From contig CATZZP010000006.1 of the NCBI GenBank assembly GCA_958426775.1, forward strand, positions 35,314-99,313: DNA of 64,000 nt, written 5' to 3'. Shown one piece after another: positions 1 through 9,522 of this stretch. A program made the position numbers and the translations under genes. The notes beneath the pieces were generated by a model. That model had not been told where the DNA came from and did no database searches. It worked only from the letters and a program-made list of their open reading frames with translations. The DNA comes from an uncultured Bacillota bacterium (GTDB taxonomy: Bacteria; Bacillota; Clostridia; Lachnospirales; CAG-274). Every line of letters begins with the position of its first letter. Position 1 is the first letter of the stretch.

Positions 1-271
1 CACAGCTTGCCTTAAGGTGTGCATGAGAGTTACCCTCCATATGCCTGAACTCAGGCCTGTCAGGAAAAGCCTTATCCATACCTATTAAAAAATCCCTTAC
101 TACATCAGGGTCTGCATTTTCATTAATGGTTATACCGGCTGTTGTGTGTGGACAGTACACAACCACAATACCGTTTTTAACCTTACTTGTGCATAGGGCA
201 TCATTAACCATACCGGTAATATTGAACATACCCTCTCTTGAGGTTGACAATGTAAAATGATACAAATTCAT
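1..271 (-). CDS. YjbQ/UPF0047 family protein (5' part only)
   Basis: The first 90 codons of a gene that runs off the left edge. The translation starts MNLYHFTLSTSREGMFNITG and contains VVVYCPHTTAGITINENAD and the downstream H-rich EGNSHAHLKAS, the conserved core of the YjbQ (UPF0047) family, small trimeric proteins reported to have thiamine-phosphate synthase-like activity. The start ATG at 269-271 is preceded by GGAGGG at a good distance. The C-terminal half lies outside the window. The gene is divergent from gltB. Family assignment is firm; the physiological role is not. Confidence 0.85.
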   Translation of the reverse strand, partial: MNLYHFTLSTSREGMFNITGMVNDALCTSKVKNGIVVVYCPHTTAGITINENADPDVVRDFLIGMDKAFPDRPEFRHMEGNSHAHLKASC

Positions 272-444
272 ATAACCCTCCATTATTTACATAAAAATAT
301 CTGATGTAATTATAAACCCCATATTCAGCACTGTCAATCTTATAATAAAGTTTGTTTTTTAACTTTTTATGCCCATTTTATATTTTATTCCAAAGTTTTT
401 CCTAAAGAAAATGTATTTTTTAAAACTTTTTTTCAAAAAAGCAC

Positions 445-473
445 TTGATTTTTTATTTATATGGTTGTATAAT
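445..473 (+). promoter_or_regulatory. sigma-A type promoter of gltBD
   Basis: TTGATT (445-450) and a perfect TATAAT (468-473) are separated by 17 bases. Transcription should start near 480, which puts the leader hairpin at the very 5' end of the mRNA. Confidence 0.75.
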
Positions 474-488
474 GCATTCATACGATGA

Positions 489-539
489 GGTATCCGGTGA
501 CATAATCCATATGTGGTTATCGCCACAGGATACCTTTTT
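489..539 (+). promoter_or_regulatory. gltB leader hairpin followed by T-run (attenuator-like)
   Basis: GGTATCC (489-495) pairs perfectly with GGATACC (528-534), and the inner part GGTGA/TAA/CC can pair with GGTTATCGCC. Five T follow (535-539). It begins about 9 bases after the predicted transcription start and lies about 75 bases before the gltB start. The shape is that of an intrinsic terminator or a small regulatory RNA element controlling gltBD. I do not recognise it as a named riboswitch. Confidence 0.55.
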
Positions 540-614
540 GCGTATTAAACACTACTTTTGTATGAAAATGCTTAGGCATTATTCAAAATATATTAAAGAA
601 AGGAATGATACGTG

Positions 615-3600
615 ATGCAGAACGGATTACCTCAAAAGCAAGGACTTTACGATCCAAAATTTGAGCACGACAACTGCGGTATCGGATTTATTGCCAACAT
701 AAAGGGCAAAAAATCACACGATATTATTATTGACGCAATCGAGATACTTAAAAAGCTGGCTCACAGAGGTGGTGTCGGCAGCGAGCCTGATACAGGCGAC
801 GGTGCCGGTATCCTTATACAAATACCTCACAGCTTTATGAAAAAGGTTTGTGCCAATGACGGTATTACTTTACCTAAGGAAGGCAACTACGGTGTAGGTA
901 TGCTTTTTCTCTCTCCTGATACGGAAACAAGAGCAAACAGCCTTAATAAGCTTGAAAAAATCATTTCCGATGAAGGTATGGAATACCTGGGTTACAGAGA
1001 AGTACCCACCTATGCTAATTGTATAGGCAAGACTGCTAAAGAGGCTATGCCCCACATTGTGCAGATTTTTATCAAAAGACCTGCCCATGTTGCACAGGGT
1101 CTTGAATTTGAGCGTAAGCTTTTCATTATATTAAAGCGTTCTGAAAGAGAAATACGCTATTGCGGTCAGGATAAGGACAGCTATTTTTACTTTACCTCTC
1201 TTTCATCACGTACCATTGTATATAAGGGTATGCTTACCCCTGACCAGGTTTCAAGCTTTTACCTGGATTTAATGGACCTTGATATGAGTTCAGCTATTGC
1301 TCTTGTACACAGCCGTTTCTCAACTAATACCTTCCCCAGCTGGGAAAGAGCTCACCCCAACCGTTTTGTTATACATAACGGTGAAATTAACACTATCCGT
1401 GGTAATGTAAACTGGACTAACGCCAGAGAAAAAATATTTGAAACCGATGTATTCGGTGAGGATATTAAAAAGATTTATCCCGTAATCAACGAGGACGGCT
1501 CTGACTCAGCTATGCTGGACAACTATCTGCATATGCTTACCCTCGCAGGCTTTTCACTACCACAGGCAGTTATGATGGCTATTCCCGAGCCTTGGGAAAA
1601 CGATACAGCTATGAGTGATGAAAAGCGTGCCTTCTATGAGTATAACTCAACAAACGGCGAGCCTTGGGACGGTCCTGCGGCAGTAGGCTTTACTGACGGT
1701 GTACTTGTGGGTGCAACCCTTGACCGTAACGGCTTACGTCCTGCACGGTACTATGTAACAAATGATGATATGGTTATCCTCTCATCAGAGGTTGGTGTGC
1801 TTAACATAAAGCCTGAAAATATTGTTTCTAAAAACCGCCTTGAGCCGGGTAAGATGCTCCTTATTGATACTAAGGCAGGCCAGATTATCTCCGATGAGGA
1901 AATCAAGCAGTCCATTGCCTCACAGCATCCTTACAGGCAGTGGCTTAATGAGAACCTTGTTGAAATTGACAACGTTAAATCAGGCAAAAGAGCTAAGGAA
2001 TGGAAGGACCTTGCTGATGAAATGAAGGAGGCTATGCAGCAGCATCCTTACGGCGAACTTTGGACAAACCGCCTTATTGAAATTGAAAACCTTTTTGTAA
2101 ATAAAGAGAATGATTTTGACAGTAAAACACCTCTTTTAATCCGTCAGAAAGCATTTGGCTATACATGGGAGGATTTGGACACTACCCTTAAAAATATAGT
2201 AGAAACAGGGGAAGACCCTATCGGTTCTATGGGTATTGATACACCTATTGCAGTGCTTTCCGACAAACCACAGCTGTTATACAACTACTTCAAGCAGCTG
2301 TTTGCACAGGTTACAAACCCTCCTATTGACGCTATAAGAGAGCAGATTGTAACAAGTACAATTACCTACTTAGGCGGAGAGAGAAACATTCTTAATCCAC
2401 AGGGTAAAAACTGCCACAGAATAAGAAGTAACTCACCTATCCTTACCAATGAAGAGCTTGACAAAATCAAATCTATAGATATGGAAGGCTTTAAGTCGGT
2501 TACTATACCTATACTTTACAATATTAATGAAAAGGGCGGACTTAAAAGTGCCCTTGACAACCTTTTTGAGGCAGCTAATATTGCAATTGATAACAAGTAC
2601 AATATCCTTATTCTTTCTGATAAGGGCGTTGATAAAAACAAATGTCCTATACCTGCATTACTTGCAGGTGCAGGTCTTCACCACCACTTAATACGTATGG
2701 GTACACGTATGAAGGTCAGCATTGTGCTTGAAACAGGTGAGCCACGTGAGGTACACCACTTTGCAGTACTCCTTGGCTATGGTGTAAATGCAGTAAATCC
2801 ATATCTTGCATATGAAACAATTACCGATATGGCAAATAACGACTATGTTTCAAAGCCTGCCGCAGAGGCTGTTGAAATTTATCGCAAAGCTGTTACTAAG
2901 GGCATTGTAAAGATTATGTCCAAAATGGGTATCTCTACTATTCAAAGCTATATGGGTGCTCAGATTTTTGAGGCACTCGGTATTAATGAGGCTGTTGTTG
3001 ACAGGTACTTCACAGGTACCGTTACACGTATAGGCGGTATCGGTCTTAAGCATATAGCACAAGAGGCTGAAATGCGTCATGCCAAAGCCTTTGACCCACT
3101 TATTCAGACAGACGCTCTTGAAACAGGCGGCGACTACAAGTGGAGAAAAGACGGAGAGTACCATATGTACAATCCTCGCTCAATCTATCTTTTACAGAAG
3201 GCTTGTCGTGAGGGCAACTACAAGCTCTTTAAGGAATATGCCGCACTTATGGACGACACAAGCGAAAAACTTTGTACTATAAGAGGCTTACTTGATATAC
3301 GTACCGTTGATAAACCAATCAACATTGATGAGGTTGAGTCTATTGACTCTATTGTAAAACGCTTTAAAACAGGTGCTATGAGCTACGGCTCAATTTCTAA
3401 AGAAGCTCACGAGTGTATGGCTATTGCTATGAACCGTTTAGGAGGCAAGTCTAACACAGGTGAGGGCGGCGAAGAAGAGGAACGCTTTACTCCTGATGAA
3501 AACGGTGATTCACGTTGCTCTGCAATCAAGCAGGTTGCATCAGGTCGCTTTGGTGTAACAATAAATTACTTACAAAACGCTGTTGAAATACAGATTAAGA

Positions 3601-5336
3601 TGGCACAGGGTGCCAAGCCCGGTGAAGGCGGTCATCTCCCCGGTAAGAAGGTTTATCCTTGGATTGCTAAGGCAAGGCATTCAACTCCCGGTGTAGGTCT
3701 TATCTCACCACCACCTCACCACGACATCTATTCTATTGAGGACTTAGCTCAGCTTATACACGACCTTAAGAACGCTAACAGAGATGCACGTATTTCCGTT
3801 AAGCTTGTTTCTGAGGCAGGTGTAGGTACTATTGCAGTAGGTGTTGCCAAGGGTCGTGCCGATGTTATCCTTATCAGCGGTTATGACGGCGGTACAGGTG
3901 CCGCACCTCGTACCTCTACACGTCACGCAGGCTTACCTTGGGAGCTTGGTGTTGCAGAAACACATCAGGCACTGCTTATGAACAACCTTCGCAACAGAGT
4001 TGTAATTGAAACTGACGGTAAGCTTTTAACAGGCCGTGACCTTGCTGTTGCCTGTCTTTTAGGTGCAGAGGAGTTTGGTTTTGCTACAGGTCCCCTTATT
4101 ACTATGGGCTGTGTAATGATGCGTGTTTGTAACCTTGATACCTGCCCTGTAGGTGTTGCTACACAGAACCCTGAGCTTCGTGCTAAATTTATGGGTAAGC
4201 CTGAATACGTAGAGAATTTTATGCGTTTTATTGCACAGAACTTACGTGAATGGATGGCTAAAATCGGTTGCAAGACAATAAACGAAATGATTGGTCATGT
4301 TGAAAAGCTTACTCCTAAGAAGCTTGACCACCGGAAGGCTAAGGATGTTGACTTAACAAGCGTGCTTTATCAGCCTAAGATTTGTTCAAACGACTCTGAA
4401 CGTTACTTTAACGTACAGCAGAATCATGAGCTTGAAAAATGTATTGACGTAAATGCACTTGTACGTCTTTGTACACCTGCTATCAAATCAGGTAAGGAGA
4501 TTTCTGCTTCCCTTGCTATTGACAACGTAGACAGAGTTTGCGGTACTATTCTTTCAAGTGAAATAACAAAGAAGTATGGTGCAAAGGGTCTGCCTGACGA
4601 TACAATCAACTTAAACTTTGTAGGTTCAGCAGGTCAGAGCTTTGGTGCATTCCAGACACATGGTGTTACAATGCACTTGGAGGGTGACTCAAATGACTAT
4701 ATCGGCAAGGGTCTTTCCGGTGGTAAGATTATTGTTGTACCTCCTAAAAAAGCTAAGTATGTTGCAGAGGATAACGTAATTATAGGTAACGTTGCTTTCT
4801 ACGGTGCCATTGAGGGTGAAGCATACATTGACGGTATGGCAGGCGAACGCTTCTGTGTAAGAAATTCAGGTATTACTGCTGTTGTTGACAGTGTGGGTCA
4901 ACACGGCTGTGAGTATATGACAGGCGGTAGAGTTGCCGTACTGGGTAAGACAGGCAGGAACTTTGCAGCCGGTATGAGCGGCGGTGTTGCTTACGTATAC
5001 AACTACGGCGGCGACTTTGAGTCACGCTGTAACAAGGGGCTTGTTCTTATTGAGGAAATTACCTCACAGGAGGATATAGACGAGCTTAGGACAATGGTTG
5101 AAAACCATCTTAAATATACAGGCTCAAAGAGAGCCAAGGAGCTTCTTGATAACTGGGATACAGAGATACACAACTTCCTTAAGGTTATACCGAGAGCGTA
5201 TAAGGAAATGATTGAGGAAATCAAGAAGTGTAAAGCATCGGGCATGAATGATGAAGATGCAATTATGGACGCATTTTTGGTTGTAAGTAAAAACACAACC
5301 TTTAAAAGACCGGAAAGGAGTGCTGTAAATGGGTAA
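615..5336 (+). CDS. gltB: glutamate synthase large subunit (GltB)
   Basis: Transfers the glutamine amide nitrogen to 2-oxoglutarate, giving glutamate; the main ammonia assimilation step together with glutamine synthetase. Domains in order: class II glutaminase with the nucleophile Cys at residue 21 in DNCGIGF (a short propeptide precedes it and would be removed), central domain, FMN synthase domain with GGTGAAP near residue 1090, a 3Fe-4S cysteine set in [15 protein letters not shown] near 1166-1178, and the C-terminal GXGXG beta-helix. At about 1573 residues it is full length for bacterial GltB. A GTG at 612 is an alternative start one codon upstream; AAAGAAAGGA precedes both. It overlaps gltD by 8 bases. 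Confidence 0.97.
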   Translation: MQNGLPQKQGLYDPKFEHDNCGIGFIANIKGKKSHDIIIDAIEILKKLAHRGGVGSEPDTGDGAGILIQIPHSFMKKVCANDGITLPKEGNYGVGMLFLSPDTETRANSLNKLEKIISDEGMEYLGYREVPTYANCIGKTAKEAMPHIVQIFIKRPAHVAQGLEFERKLFIILKRSEREIRYCGQDKDSYFYFTSLSSRTIVYKGMLTPDQVSSFYLDLMDLDMSSAIALVHSRFSTNTFPSWERAHPNRFVIHNGEINTIRGNVNWTNAREKIFETDVFGEDIKKIYPVINEDGSDSAMLDNYLHMLTLAGFSLPQAVMMAIPEPWENDTAMSDEKRAFYEYNSTNGEPWDGPAAVGFTDGVLVGATLDRNGLRPARYYVTNDDMVILSSEVGVLNIKPENIVSKNRLEPGKMLLIDTKAGQIISDEEIKQSIASQHPYRQWLNENLVEIDNVKSGKRAKEWKDLADEMKEAMQQHPYGELWTNRLIEIENLFVNKENDFDSKTPLLIRQKAFGYTWEDLDTTLKNIVETGEDPIGSMGIDTPIAVLSDKPQLLYNYFKQLFAQVTNPPIDAIREQIVTSTITYLGGERNILNPQGKNCHRIRSNSPILTNEELDKIKSIDMEGFKSVTIPILYNINEKGGLKSALDNLFEAANIAIDNKYNILILSDKGVDKNKCPIPALLAGAGLHHHLIRMGTRMKVSIVLETGEPREVHHFAVLLGYGVNAVNPYLAYETITDMANNDYVSKPAAEAVEIYRKAVTKGIVKIMSKMGISTIQSYMGAQIFEALGINEAVVDRYFTGTVTRIGGIGLKHIAQEAEMRHAKAFDPLIQTDALETGGDYKWRKDGEYHMYNPRSIYLLQKACREGNYKLFKEYAALMDDTSEKLCTIRGLLDIRTVDKPINIDEVESIDSIVKRFKTGAMSYGSISKEAHECMAIAMNRLGGKSNTGEGGEEEERFTPDENGDSRCSAIKQVASGRFGVTINYLQNAVEIQIKMAQGAKPGEGGHLPGKKVYPWIAKARHSTPGVGLISPPPHHDIYSIEDLAQLIHDLKNANRDARISVKLVSEAGVGTIAVGVAKGRADVILISGYDGGTGAAPRTSTRHAGLPWELGVAETHQALLMNNLRNRVVIETDGKLLTGRDLAVACLLGAEEFGFATGPLITMGCVMMRVCNLDTCPVGVATQNPELRAKFMGKPEYVENFMRFIAQNLREWMAKIGCKTINEMIGHVEKLTPKKLDHRKAKDVDLTSVLYQPKICSNDSERYFNVQQNHELEKCIDVNALVRLCTPAIKSGKEISASLAIDNVDRVCGTILSSEITKKYGAKGLPDDTINLNFVGSAGQSFGAFQTHGVTMHLEGDSNDYIGKGLSGGKIIVVPPKKAKYVAEDNVIIGNVAFYGAIEGEAYIDGMAGERFCVRNSGITAVVDSVGQHGCEYMTGGRVAVLGKTGRNFAAGMSGGVAYVYNYGGDFESRCNKGLVLIEEITSQEDIDELRTMVENHLKYTGSKRAKELLDNWDTEIHNFLKVIPRAYKEMIEEIKKCKASGMNDEDAIMDAFLVVSKNTTFKRPERSAVNG

Positions 5337-6789
5337 GCCAACAGGTTTTCTAGATTATGAAAGAAAGCTTCCGCAGGACAGACCGCCTGAGGAGCGTATA
5401 AACGACTGGAACGAATTTCACACTCATTTTGACGAGGAAAGCTTAAGAGAGCAGGGTGCACGCTGTATGAACTGCGGCGTTGCATTCTGTCATACAGGCT
5501 TACCCCTTGAGGGAGGTTGTCCTTTAGGCAACCTTATCCCTGAGTGGAACGACCTTGTTTACCACGGTAAGTTTGAGGAGGCTTACAAGCGTCTTTCCAA
5601 GACAAGTAACTTCCCTGAATTTACAGGCAGAGTATGTCCTGCACTTTGTGAGGGTTCATGTACCTTAGGTATGCACGAGCCTTCTGTTACAACTAAAAAC
5701 ATTGAGGTTCATATTATAGACAAGATGTTTGAGCAGGGCAAGGTTGTACCTCGTATACCCAAAAAGTCAACCGAAAAGAGAGTTGCTGTTATCGGCTCAG
5801 GTCCAAGCGGTCTTGCATGTGCAGATATTTTAAATCAGTTAGGTCATAAGGTAACCGTATTTGAAAGAAGCGACCGTATAGGCGGTCTGCTTATGTACGG
5901 TATACCTAATATGAAGCTTGATAAAAAGATTGTACAGCGTAGAGTTGATATACTTGCTAAAGAGGGTATCACCTTTGTCACAAACACAGAAATCGGCAAG
6001 AACTATCCTGCCGCTAAGATAATTAACGAGTATGATGCTGTTGTGCTTTGCTGTGGTGCAACCAAGCCACGTGACTTAGTAGCAGAAGGCAGAGATTGCA
6101 GCGGTATTTACTTTGCTGTTGACTTTCTTAAGGCTAACACAAAAAGTCTTTTAGACTCTGACCACCAAGACAGAAACTATATTTCAGCAGAAGGCAAGGA
6201 CGTAATTGTTATAGGCGGCGGTGACACAGGTACAGACTGTGTAGGTACATCTATCCGTCATGGCTGTAAGAGCGTAAACCAGATTGAGATTATGCCTGAA
6301 TTACCTGAACAGCGTACTTCAGCTAACCACTGGCCGCAGTGGCCTCGTATTAAAAAGGTTGACTACGGTCAGGAGGAGGCTATTTACCTTTACGGTAAAG
6401 ACCCACGTAACTATCTCTCCACCGTTACTAAGATAGTAGGTGATGAAAACAACCATATTAAAGAGGTTCATACAGTTAATGTAGAATGGAAAAATGAAAA
6501 CGGCAGAATGACACCTGTGCCTGTCGAGGGCAGTGAAAAGGTTTGGCCATGTCAGCTTTTGCTTATAGCAATGGGCTTTACAGGTCCCGAGGATACGCTC
6601 ATTAAACAATTCTCATTAGAAACAGATGCAAGGGGTAACGTAAAGGCAGATGAAAGCAAATACGCTACAAGCCTGAAAGGTGTATTTGCCGCAGGCGATA
6701 TGCGAAGAGGTCAGAGCCTTGTAGTTTGGGCAATTCATGAGGGACGTGAAGCAGCTAAGGCTGTTGACGAATATTTAAGCAACAGATAA
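5329..6789 (+). CDS. gltD: glutamate synthase small subunit (GltD)
   Basis: Supplies electrons from NAD(P)H to GltB. The N-terminal third carries the cysteine clusters for two 4Fe-4S centres ([31 protein letters not shown]). An FAD Rossmann motif [10 protein letters not shown] follows near residue 152 and a second nucleotide motif [10 protein letters not shown] near 293. The C-terminal [17 protein letters not shown] is the usual FAD-binding end. Length 486 is typical. ATG 5329 lies inside the end of gltB, with GGAAAGGAG upstream, so the two are translationally coupled. Some anaerobes use the same fold in NfnB or other reductases, but the partner gene makes GltD clear. Confidence 0.96.
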   Translation: MGKPTGFLDYERKLPQDRPPEERINDWNEFHTHFDEESLREQGARCMNCGVAFCHTGLPLEGGCPLGNLIPEWNDLVYHGKFEEAYKRLSKTSNFPEFTGRVCPALCEGSCTLGMHEPSVTTKNIEVHIIDKMFEQGKVVPRIPKKSTEKRVAVIGSGPSGLACADILNQLGHKVTVFERSDRIGGLLMYGIPNMKLDKKIVQRRVDILAKEGITFVTNTEIGKNYPAAKIINEYDAVVLCCGATKPRDLVAEGRDCSGIYFAVDFLKANTKSLLDSDHQDRNYISAEGKDVIVIGGGDTGTDCVGTSIRHGCKSVNQIEIMPELPEQRTSANHWPQWPRIKKVDYGQEEAIYLYGKDPRNYLSTVTKIVGDENNHIKEVHTVNVEWKNENGRMTPVPVEGSEKVWPCQLLLIAMGFTGPEDTLIKQFSLETDARGNVKADESKYATSLKGVFAAGDMRRGQSLVVWAIHEGREAAKAVDEYLSNR

Positions 6790-6796
6790 TAATATA

Positions 6797-6825
6797 TTGA
6801 CAGAGCTTTTTATATGTGCTATAGT
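6797..6825 (+). promoter_or_regulatory. sigma-A type promoter before the GAP-like gene leader
   Basis: Perfect TTGACA (6797-6802), 17-base spacer, TATAGT (6820-6825). The predicted transcript starts near 6832, leaving a leader of about 105 bases before the ATG at 6938. Confidence 0.75.
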
Positions 6826-6849
6826 AGTACAAAATAAATAGTTGACATT

Positions 6850-6930
6850 ACCTGTCACCGGACAGGTCGGCGTCAAAATCATACCTTAGGTCTTAGTGGT
6901 ATGGTTTTGGCGCCTTTTGTTTTAAGGAGG
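6850..6930 (+). promoter_or_regulatory. two-hairpin leader RNA (candidate riboswitch or attenuator)
   Basis: Hairpin 1: ACCTGTC (6850-6856), loop ACCG, GACAGGT (6861-6867), a perfect 7-bp stem. Hairpin 2: arms 6869-6885 and 6898-6914 pair over 17 positions (including three G-U), followed by TTTTGTTTT. The Shine-Dalgarno AAGGAGG (6924-6930) follows the T-run directly. A compact sensor stem plus terminator-like stem suggests ligand- or protein-controlled termination. I compared it from memory with preQ1, fluoride, guanidine-II, manganese and NiCo riboswitches and found no match. Confidence 0.6.
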
Positions 6931-6937
6931 TTTTTAT

Positions 6938-7612
6938 ATGTTAATTCTTTTAGGCACTACCCTTACCGCAAGCTTTTTTGACAGCCTCAACCCATCTGCT
7001 GTAGCACAGCAGATGCTTATACAAGCATTGTTAAAAAATAAAAAGCACACATTATTTTTTATTTCAGGTATAGGTCTTGCAAACTATCTTTTAGGCTTAG
7101 CTGTGTTTTACGGCATCATTGACAGGCTTAATTATTTATGGCATATTTGCATTGAAAAATATCCTGTCCATACCTATTCTGCAGAAGCTATTGCAGGCAT
7201 TATATGCCTGATTATAGGTGTTAAAACTCTTATTAAAGTTAAAAAATGTCCTTCAGTTGAAGAAATTAAGGCTCCCAGGAATGCACTTACACCCCTCACC
7301 TTGTTTATTATGGGTGCTTGCTTTTGTGCGGTTGAGCTTACAAGTGCCTTGCCTTATTTCGGCTTTCTTGCCGTGCTTTCAGGCTACGGTCTTTCTCTGC
7401 CTTACGTGCTTGCCTTTATTTTGCTTTATAATTTTGTATATTTAGCACCTCTTATATTTCTCTATTTTTTTTATAACCGCATACAAGGTACAAAGCTTAT
7501 TAAAAGCCTTGAAAATATACTGGGAAAGGTGTCAGCTTACATTATACCTTTTGCCCTTATCATTTTAGCTGTTATTTTTATAGCCGACAGTTTTACTTCA
7601 TTTTTTATGTAA
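6938..7612 (+). CDS. LysE/GAP-like small-molecule exporter family membrane protein
   Basis: 224 residues with about six hydrophobic segments and little else. The N-terminal SFFDSLNPSAVAQQMLIQAL and the mid-chain GACFCAVELTSALPYFGFLA recall the GAP (Sap) and LysE/CcdA-like membrane families, in which a conserved N/P in helix 1 and an acidic residue in a central helix line the pore. No thioredoxin domain and no CcdA cysteine pair are seen. It is a single-gene unit with its own promoter and structured leader, as is often seen for exporters of toxic metabolites or ions. The substrate is unknown. Confidence 0.6.
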   Translation: MLILLGTTLTASFFDSLNPSAVAQQMLIQALLKNKKHTLFFISGIGLANYLLGLAVFYGIIDRLNYLWHICIEKYPVHTYSAEAIAGIICLIIGVKTLIKVKKCPSVEEIKAPRNALTPLTLFIMGACFCAVELTSALPYFGFLAVLSGYGLSLPYVLAFILLYNFVYLAPLIFLYFFYNRIQGTKLIKSLENILGKVSAYIIPFALIILAVIFIADSFTSFFM

Positions 7613-7619
7613 AAAAAAT

Positions 7620-7650
7620 CCCGCGGAAATTTAATTCTACGGGCTTTTTA
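7620..7650 (+). terminator. intrinsic terminator of the GAP-like gene
   Basis: CCCGCGG (7620-7626) pairs with CTACGGG (7637-7643) with one mismatch, then CTTTTTAT. It lies 8 bases after the stop codon. Confidence 0.7.
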
Positions 7651-7653
7651 TAT

Positions 7654-7887
7654 TTAATCCTGACAGATAAACTCATCAAGTCCTGCAACAGCAAGCTGTA
7701 TATCCTCTTTTAAAATTTTTATATTACGAAGCACAACATTTATAACATAGCTTGCTTCAAGCTGTTCCTCATTACTATATGTAAGCTCCGTTTTCTTAAG
7801 CACACATTCAAGGGTATTAATATTATATTCTGATTTAACAAAGCAATCTAAAACAGAATTTAATTTCTTTAATTTTTTTGAGTTTAT
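7654..7887 (-). CDS. small ORF without a standard start codon, divergent from the XRE regulator
   Basis: An open frame of about 78 codons ends at 7654. It reads FINSKKLKKLNSVLDCFVKS..., later EEQLEASYVINVVLRNIK and QLAVAGLDEFICQD; a charged helical protein with codon use like its neighbours. No ATG, GTG or TTG lies between the upstream in-frame stop (next to 7893) and the body of the ORF. A GGGAGG site (7898-7903) sits 10 bases before an ATA codon at 7885-7887, so either ATA is the start, or an ATG was lost, or it is a remnant. I do not recognise the family. Confidence 0.4.
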   Translation of the reverse strand: MNSKKLKKLNSVLDCFVKSEYNINTLECVLKKTELTYSNEEQLEASYVINVVLRNIKILKEDIQLAVAGLDEFICQD

Positions 7888-7910
7888 AAAGCGTTAACCT
7901 CCCATTTAAA

Positions 7911-7955
7911 TAATATTAACCGATATTGGTTAATATTATTGTATACCATTTTCGG
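7911..7955. promoter_or_regulatory. palindromic operator region for the XRE regulator
   Basis: AATATTAACC and GGTTAATATT form a perfect 10-bp inverted repeat around GATATT (centre near 7923). A third half-site, CGGTTAATAT, follows at about 7943-7952. It lies between the divergent small ORF and the HTH gene, just where an autorepressing Cro/CI-type protein would bind. Confidence 0.6.
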
Positions 7956-7984
7956 TTAATATGCAAATGAAAGGTTGTGATTTT

Positions 7985-8185
7985 ATGATTAAATATGATA
8001 GACTTTGGGAAACTATGAAAATAAAAAAAATAACTCAATATACCTTAATTAAGCAGTACCATATAAGCCCCGCACAAATAACACGCTTAAAGCGTAACGA
8101 AAGCGTAAGTACAAATACCATTGATACCTTTTGCAAAATATTAGATTGCAGGGTTGAGGATATAACGGAGTATGTTAAAAAATAA
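7985..8185 (+). CDS. XRE/Cro-CI family helix-turn-helix regulator
   Basis: A 66-residue protein made up almost entirely of a Cro/CI-type HTH domain. TQYTLIKQYHISPAQITRLKR is the helix-turn-helix and DTFCKILDCRVEDITEYV the C-terminal helices, as in the HTH_26 subgroup. The ATG at 7985 (MIKYDRLWETM) is preferred over an ATG at 7961 because GAAAGG lies about 11 bases upstream and conserved residues start there. The perfect palindrome immediately upstream suggests autoregulation. No phage genes lie nearby. Confidence 0.85.
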   Translation: MIKYDRLWETMKIKKITQYTLIKQYHISPAQITRLKRNESVSTNTIDTFCKILDCRVEDITEYVKK

Positions 8186-8216
8186 GCCTTAATTTAAGAA
8201 TGTTTATACTTAACTT

Positions 8217-8435
8217 TTATTGAGAATCCATAGCTTTATCAACTGCATGTATTTTTCTATCCACCTCTGCAGGTGACATATCATAATCATCTACTATACT
8301 ATTTACATTTGACTTATATTCGGCATCATGTCTATATTTATAACTATAGCTACTTGAAGATGAATTACTGTCTGAACACGAACCAATTAACGAAAGAAAT
8401 ATTAAAATCAAAATACCTATACCTATAATTTTCAT
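8217..8435 (-). CDS. small secreted lipoprotein, unknown function
   Basis: 72 residues. The hydrophobic start MKIIGIGILILIFLSLIGSC ends in a lipobox (LIGSC), so Cys20 would be lipidated. A Ser-rich linker follows (SDSNSSSSSYSYKY), then an acidic helical tail with DDYDMSPAEVDRKIHAVDKA. AAAGGAGATGGG lies 4-12 bases before the ATG. It sits upstream of the ABC exporter operon's last gene on the same strand in reverse order, so it may be the last gene of that transcript. No family is recognised. Confidence 0.65.
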   Translation of the reverse strand: MKIIGIGILILIFLSLIGSCSDSNSSSSSYSYKYRHDAEYKSNVNSIVDDYDMSPAEVDRKIHAVDKAMDSQ

Positions 8436-8463
8436 AAATACCCATCTCCTTTTTGTTTAAATA

Positions 8464-9522
8464 TTAAATTCGTATATGTTTTTTAGCACCATTAATAAAA
8501 AAGGACAATATAGAAGCCATTACACAGCCTGTTATCAAAGTTGAGGCTTCACCTATAAGATAAAAGGGTGCAAAAAGATACCTTACTATACCAAGCTCAG
8601 GTATAATTGCCGTAACATCAATAAATACAGGGCAGAGAATAAGGCTACCCAAAACCAATATAGGTATAAGTCCGCAGATTACAGACAATCTGTTAAAGAC
8701 AAACTTAATAACCATACTGTAGGCAATAACAAAAATGCCATATAAACTAAGCCTTAAACAGTCATTAAGGCTTAGCCCCCTTACAACAGCTAAGGTCAAT
8801 GCAGAAAAAAAGGTTAAAATTGCAACAGAACTGACTACATTCATTAACCCAAAGGGAATTGATTTCTTTTCATCTCTTATCCATGGATTAATTGCAAGTA
8901 TACCGCCCAGCATAATATAAACCGCAATAAGACCAAGTATGCTGTCAGTGCTTATTTGCTTTTCTTCCTCCGTTACTAAAGGACTGTCTGCATAGCTGTA
9001 TTCAATATTAATCGCCTTGCCCTGCTCCAGATAATCATTATAATAGCTAAGAAATTTATCTCTGTCATAGCTTATATTATTTTCTTTGAGAAAATGGTCT
9101 GCAATAGCAGGTGCATAAAGTCTTGACATTTCTGCAAAAAGTTCTTCGTTTACAAGCTCTGTAAGCATTGATGAGGGAGCCTTATAGCATATAATTGCAC
9201 CCTTTTTATTACTTATAATATCCTCATAGACGGTATCGGGTATTACATATCCGCAATTTATACTTTCATTTTCCACATCACGTATCAGGCTCTCTTCACT
9301 TTCATAGGGTATAAAGGTTACCATACCCTCTGTTGACTTTAAGGCTGTAGTCAGCTCCTTATTATTATCACAGTAAAAGCCTGCATTAAAGCCCTTATTT
9401 TCCGATATATCAATATATGAAACACAAGGAATTAAAAGAGGAATTATAATTGCCGCCGCCAAAAAAGCAGGATTTTTCAGCTGTCTTTTTATATATATAA
9501 AAAATATTCTGACTGATTTCAT
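8464..9522 (-). CDS. ABC-2 type exporter permease (second subunit)
   Basis: 352 residues: one N-terminal membrane helix (about 16-35), an extracytoplasmic domain to about residue 190, then five or six helices to the end. This is the ABC-2/YhgE-like exporter permease layout. It overlaps the upstream permease gene by 4 bases (9519-9522), so the two are coupled. The operon order is ATPase, anchored extracellular protein, permease, permease. The first helix region (IKRQLKNPAFLAAAIIIPLL) is typical of ABC-2 subunits. The substrate is not evident. Confidence 0.8.
   Translation of the reverse strand: MKSVRIFFIYIKRQLKNPAFLAAAIIIPLLIPCVSYIDISENKGFNAGFYCDNNKELTTALKSTEGMVTFIPYESEESLIRDVENESINCGYVIPDTVYEDIISNKKGAIICYKAPSSMLTELVNEELFAEMSRLYAPAIADHFLKENNISYDRDKFLSYYNDYLEQGKAINIEYSYADSPLVTEEEKQISTDSILGLIAVYIMLGGILAINPWIRDEKKSIPFGLMNVVSSVAILTFFSALTLAVVRGLSLNDCLRLSLYGIFVIAYSMVIKFVFNRLSVICGLIPILVLGSLILCPVFIDVTAIIPELGIVRYLFAPFYLIGEASTLITGCVMASILSFFINGAKKHIRI

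Noticed and set aside
870..5485. Several open frames antisense to or out of frame with gltBD
   Set aside because: No ribosome sites, no recognised families; gltB and gltD fill the region in other frames.
486..6867. Shared 10-mer TCCGGTGACA in the gltB leader and on the opposite strand of the GAP-like leader
   Set aside because: Opposite orientation and otherwise unrelated structures, so likely chance.
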